Source of the DNA: Nanobdellota archaeon
Lineage (GTDB): Archaea; Nanobdellota; Nanobdellia; Pacearchaeales; GW2011-AR1
Length of the DNA: 7,511 nt
Assembly: GCA_018816205.1 (NCBI GenBank)
Contig: JAHIWJ010000213.1
Location: forward strand, 1 to 7,511
Direction of reading: 5' to 3'
Position 1 is the stretch's first letter. Every line of letters starts with the position of its first letter. The notes under the pieces were generated by a model. The model was not told the origin of the DNA. It saw only the letters and a list, made by a program, of their open reading frames with translations, and searched no databases. Both the position numbers and the translations under genes were made by a program. Shown in pieces: positions 6,345 to 7,511 of this stretch.

Positions 6345-6932
6345 TTAAACCACCATTGGAACACCAGGTTCACAAAAGTAAAGTTGTATTTCATCTGTCT
6401 GTTTGCAGATTCTCCCATTCTTCAGCACAGGATAAATCTCGACCCTGCTAAACCTCGCCGTCGAATTATAAACATAAGTCTTTACTCCCCCCTTTTCTGG
6501 AACCGAAATCAATGGCTCGCTGTATTTCAACATCCTAAGCCCATCAGGGTCTGCAGCAGGCCCATTTATTATTTCCAATCCCGCCTCTTCACCCGCTCCA
6601 AGAAACTGAATTCTGAACCCTTTGATGGTTTGAAGTTTATCTTCTGCAACAGTGTCTGCCTCAATGGAAACTGCAGAAAGCGTATAATTTCTTGCATAGT
6701 CATCAATTATTTGATAACAATTATAGTCAAATTCTTCGTAAAATGTAAAATACTCCTCCAAACCAAGACATTCTGTGCTCTCAGTCAACCTGTCTCTAAC
6801 AAGCGGAACCACTATCCCTGCTATGAGCCCGACAGCAGCAACAGTAATCAATATAAGGCCAATGGTGGCTACAACAGGAGACAGCCCCCTTCTATTTGAG
6901 CGTTCAATTGAGATAAGTAGTTTCTCTTCCAT
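6345..6932 (-). CDS. Archaeal type IV pilin (LSPVVAT N-terminal class) with four cysteines
   Basis: 195 residues from the chosen ATG. A 16-residue leader ends in RRG, followed by LSPVVATIGLILITVAAVGL, the archaeal Pilin_N-type signal; cleavage after Gly16 is expected. Cys at 55, 72, 176 and 187 could form two disulfides in the exported head. Two sequons are present (N82, N156). The ATG at 6932 is preferred because GTGAT, a match to the anti-Shine-Dalgarno complement, lies 7 bases before it; an upstream in-frame ATG at 6980 would lengthen the overlap with the previous gene to 77 bases and give an atypically long leader. The gene still overlaps the upstream pilin by 29 bases. It shares a 20-base identical stretch at the signal with the neighbouring pilin gene. 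Confidence 0.85.
   Translation of the reverse strand: MEEKLLISIERSNRRGLSPVVATIGLILITVAAVGLIAGIVVPLVRDRLTESTECLGLEEYFTFYEEFDYNCYQIIDDYARNYTLSAVSIEADTVAEDKLQTIKGFRIQFLGAGEEAGLEIINGPAADPDGLRMLKYSEPLISVPEKGGVKTYVYNSTARFSRVEIYPVLKNGRICKQTDEIQLYFCEPGVPMVV
6350..6354 (-). promoter_or_regulatory. Ribosome binding site GGTGG
   Basis: Partial match (GGTG) to the archaeal Shine-Dalgarno, 7 bases before the ATG at 6342. It lies within the last codons of the preceding pilin gene. Confidence 0.5.
6868..6887. repeat. 20-base direct repeat, copy 1 (pilin signal region)
   Basis: GCTACAACAGGAGACAGCCC on plus, identical to 7316-7335. It encodes (minus strand) the LSPVVA core of the class III signal in the second pilin of the operon. 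Confidence 0.85.
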
Positions 6933-7356
6933 AGTCTGCATCACACACATGTGCGACCTGCTCCGTAGTTGTTTCTCCAAGAAGGATGGGGACAGTGATA
7001 ATCACATCTCCGATGGTCGCTTGGCTCGGCAACGTCCAGTTAGCACTCTGCCCATTAGCGATAGTCGCACCGGTTTTACCAATAGATTTAACTTCGCCTA
7101 AACCGCTAACTCTCATTTCCAGGGCATAGATTGGAACCGTTCCCATGTTAGTAACAAAAAGTTGTCCGCCCCTGGCTTCAACAGCGTAATCTACAAGCTC
7201 ACACGAATTTTCAATCGCGCTTCCTGCCTTGTTTATACTCTCGCCAATAAATTCCCTTGCCCAGAAAAATATTATGACTGCCAAAATAAGCGTGATTGAA
7301 ACCAATAATGCCGTCGCTACAACAGGAGACAGCCCTCTCTTTGCGAAAACTTTCAT
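6904..7356 (-). CDS. Archaeal type IV pilin (LSPVVAT N-terminal class), first of operon
   Basis: 150 residues. Leader MKVFAKRG, then LSPVVATALLVSITLILAVI, the archaeal Pilin_N (DUF1628-like) signature; prepilin peptidase should cut after Gly8. The hydrophobic helix reaches about residue 33. The small beta-rich head carries Cys52 and Cys138, which probably bridge the start and end of the domain, and one sequon (N106). By its size and first position in the operon it is a candidate major pilin (inference). The ATG at 7356 lies 25.5 bases after a TATA element, so a leaderless transcript is predicted. Archaellins share this N-terminus, but there are no other archaellum genes here. Confidence 0.87.
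   Translation of the reverse strand: MKVFAKRGLSPVVATALLVSITLILAVIIFFWAREFIGESINKAGSAIENSCELVDYAVEARGGQLFVTNMGTVPIYALEMRVSGLGEVKSIGKTGATIANGQSANWTLPSQATIGDVIITVPILLGETTTEQVAHVCDADYGRETTYLN
6940..6944 (-). promoter_or_regulatory. Ribosome binding site GTGAT
   Basis: Five-base match to GGAGGTGATC on the minus strand, 7 bases before the ATG at 6932. It decides the start of the second pilin and lies inside the first pilin gene. Confidence 0.5.
7316..7335. repeat. 20-base direct repeat, copy 2 (pilin signal region)
   Basis: Identical to 6868-6887; encodes the LSPVVA core of the first pilin. The flanking codons differ between copies. Confidence 0.85.
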
Positions 7357-7377
7357 CCCTATAAATAATAACTATTC

Positions 7378-7385
7378 TTTAAAAA
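7378..7385 (-). promoter_or_regulatory. TATA box of pilin operon, overlapping trxB 3' T tract
   Basis: TTTTTAAA on the minus strand, centred 25.5 bases before the ATG at 7356. Its T5 run starts 11 bases after the trxB stop and might also serve as a weak terminator for trxB. Confidence 0.55.
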
Positions 7386-7396
7386 TCTATTGAACA

Positions 7397-7511
7397 TTAT
7401 GGATGTTCCAGTATATATTCATAAGCCGAATGAGCCGCAGTGCATCCTTCCGCGACACCAGTAATCGCTTGCTTAAACGGTTTGTCCGCAACATCTCCAG
7501 CAGCAAACACC
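7397..7511 (-). CDS. trxB: Thioredoxin reductase, C-terminal fragment (5' end outside window)
   Basis: The last 37 residues and the stop are visible. VFAAGDVADKPFKQAITGVA is the conserved FAD-binding C-terminal motif (GVFAAGD-D--x-QA) of TrxB-type flavoproteins, followed by EGCTAAHSAYEYILEHP, the usual closing helix. The enzyme passes electrons from NAD(P)H through FAD and a CxxC pair to thioredoxin in the cytosol; the CxxC part lies outside the window, so a TrxB-like ferredoxin/NADP reductase cannot be fully excluded. It reads toward the pilin operon, with 40 bases between its stop and the first pilin ATG, and is probably not functionally linked to it. Confidence 0.85.
   Translation of the reverse strand, partial: VFAAGDVADKPFKQAITGVAEGCTAAHSAYEYILEHP

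Noticed and set aside
6384..6899. Plus-strand open frame of 171 codons antisense to the second pilin
   Set aside because: The opposite strand encodes a pilin with clear signal peptide and paired cysteines; this frame has no family features and no archaeal promoter spacing.
6345..6980. Longer start for the second pilin at 6980
   Set aside because: It would add 16 residues to the leader, overlap the first pilin by 77 bases and ignore the GTGAT site properly spaced from 6932.
4252..7356. Archaellum (arl/fla) operon
   Set aside because: The ATPase, platform and LSPVVAT pilins would fit, but ArlH, ArlF, ArlG and ArlC/D/E are absent and the platform is in two genes, so a type IV pilus is the better call.

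Overview
The window looks archaeal. It carries class III (prepilin peptidase-type) signal peptides of the archaeal KRG/LSPVVAT and KG/QxxxE kinds, a FlaI/TadA-type secretion ATPase, and two T2SSF (TadC/FlaJ-like) membrane platform proteins. Its promoters are TATA boxes about 25 bases from start codons, which fits leaderless transcription. The short compact genes, overlapping ends and AT-rich sequence suggest a small-genome lineage such as DPANN. That placement is an inference, because no ribosomal marker is present.

Layout, left to right. (1) Positions 1-1055, minus strand: two pilin-like genes, the second running off the left edge, coupled by a 7-base overlap. (2) Positions 1106-1882, plus strand: a methyltransferase of the FmrO/aminoglycoside-resistance 16S rRNA (m7G1405-type) family. 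It diverges from the pilin pair across a 50-base gap with one symmetric TATA element centred exactly between the two start codons. (3) Positions 1868-4192, minus strand: a 53-residue helical protein, then a long and a short T2SSF platform protein, very tightly packed. (4) Positions 4252-5778, minus strand: the assembly ATPase, with its own promoter. (5) Positions 5809-7356, minus strand: three pilin-like genes in one operon. (6) Positions 7397-7511, minus strand: the C-terminus of a thioredoxin reductase (TrxB). There are no RNA genes, CRISPR arrays or insertion sequences, and no gene-free stretch over 60 bases.

Reading of the system: (1), (3), (4) and (5) together form a compact archaeal type IV pilus locus. 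It has one ATPase, a platform divided into two polypeptides and at least five pilin-like subunits. Archaellum-specific partners (ArlH/FlaH, FlaF, FlaG, FlaC/D/E) and the prepilin peptidase are not in view, so an adhesion, surface or uptake pilus is favoured over a swimming archaellum. The most notable items are the FmrO-like methyltransferase in an archaeal setting, the shared palindromic TATA box, the small gene between the ATPase and platform genes, and the many N-glycosylation sequons in the left-hand pilins.
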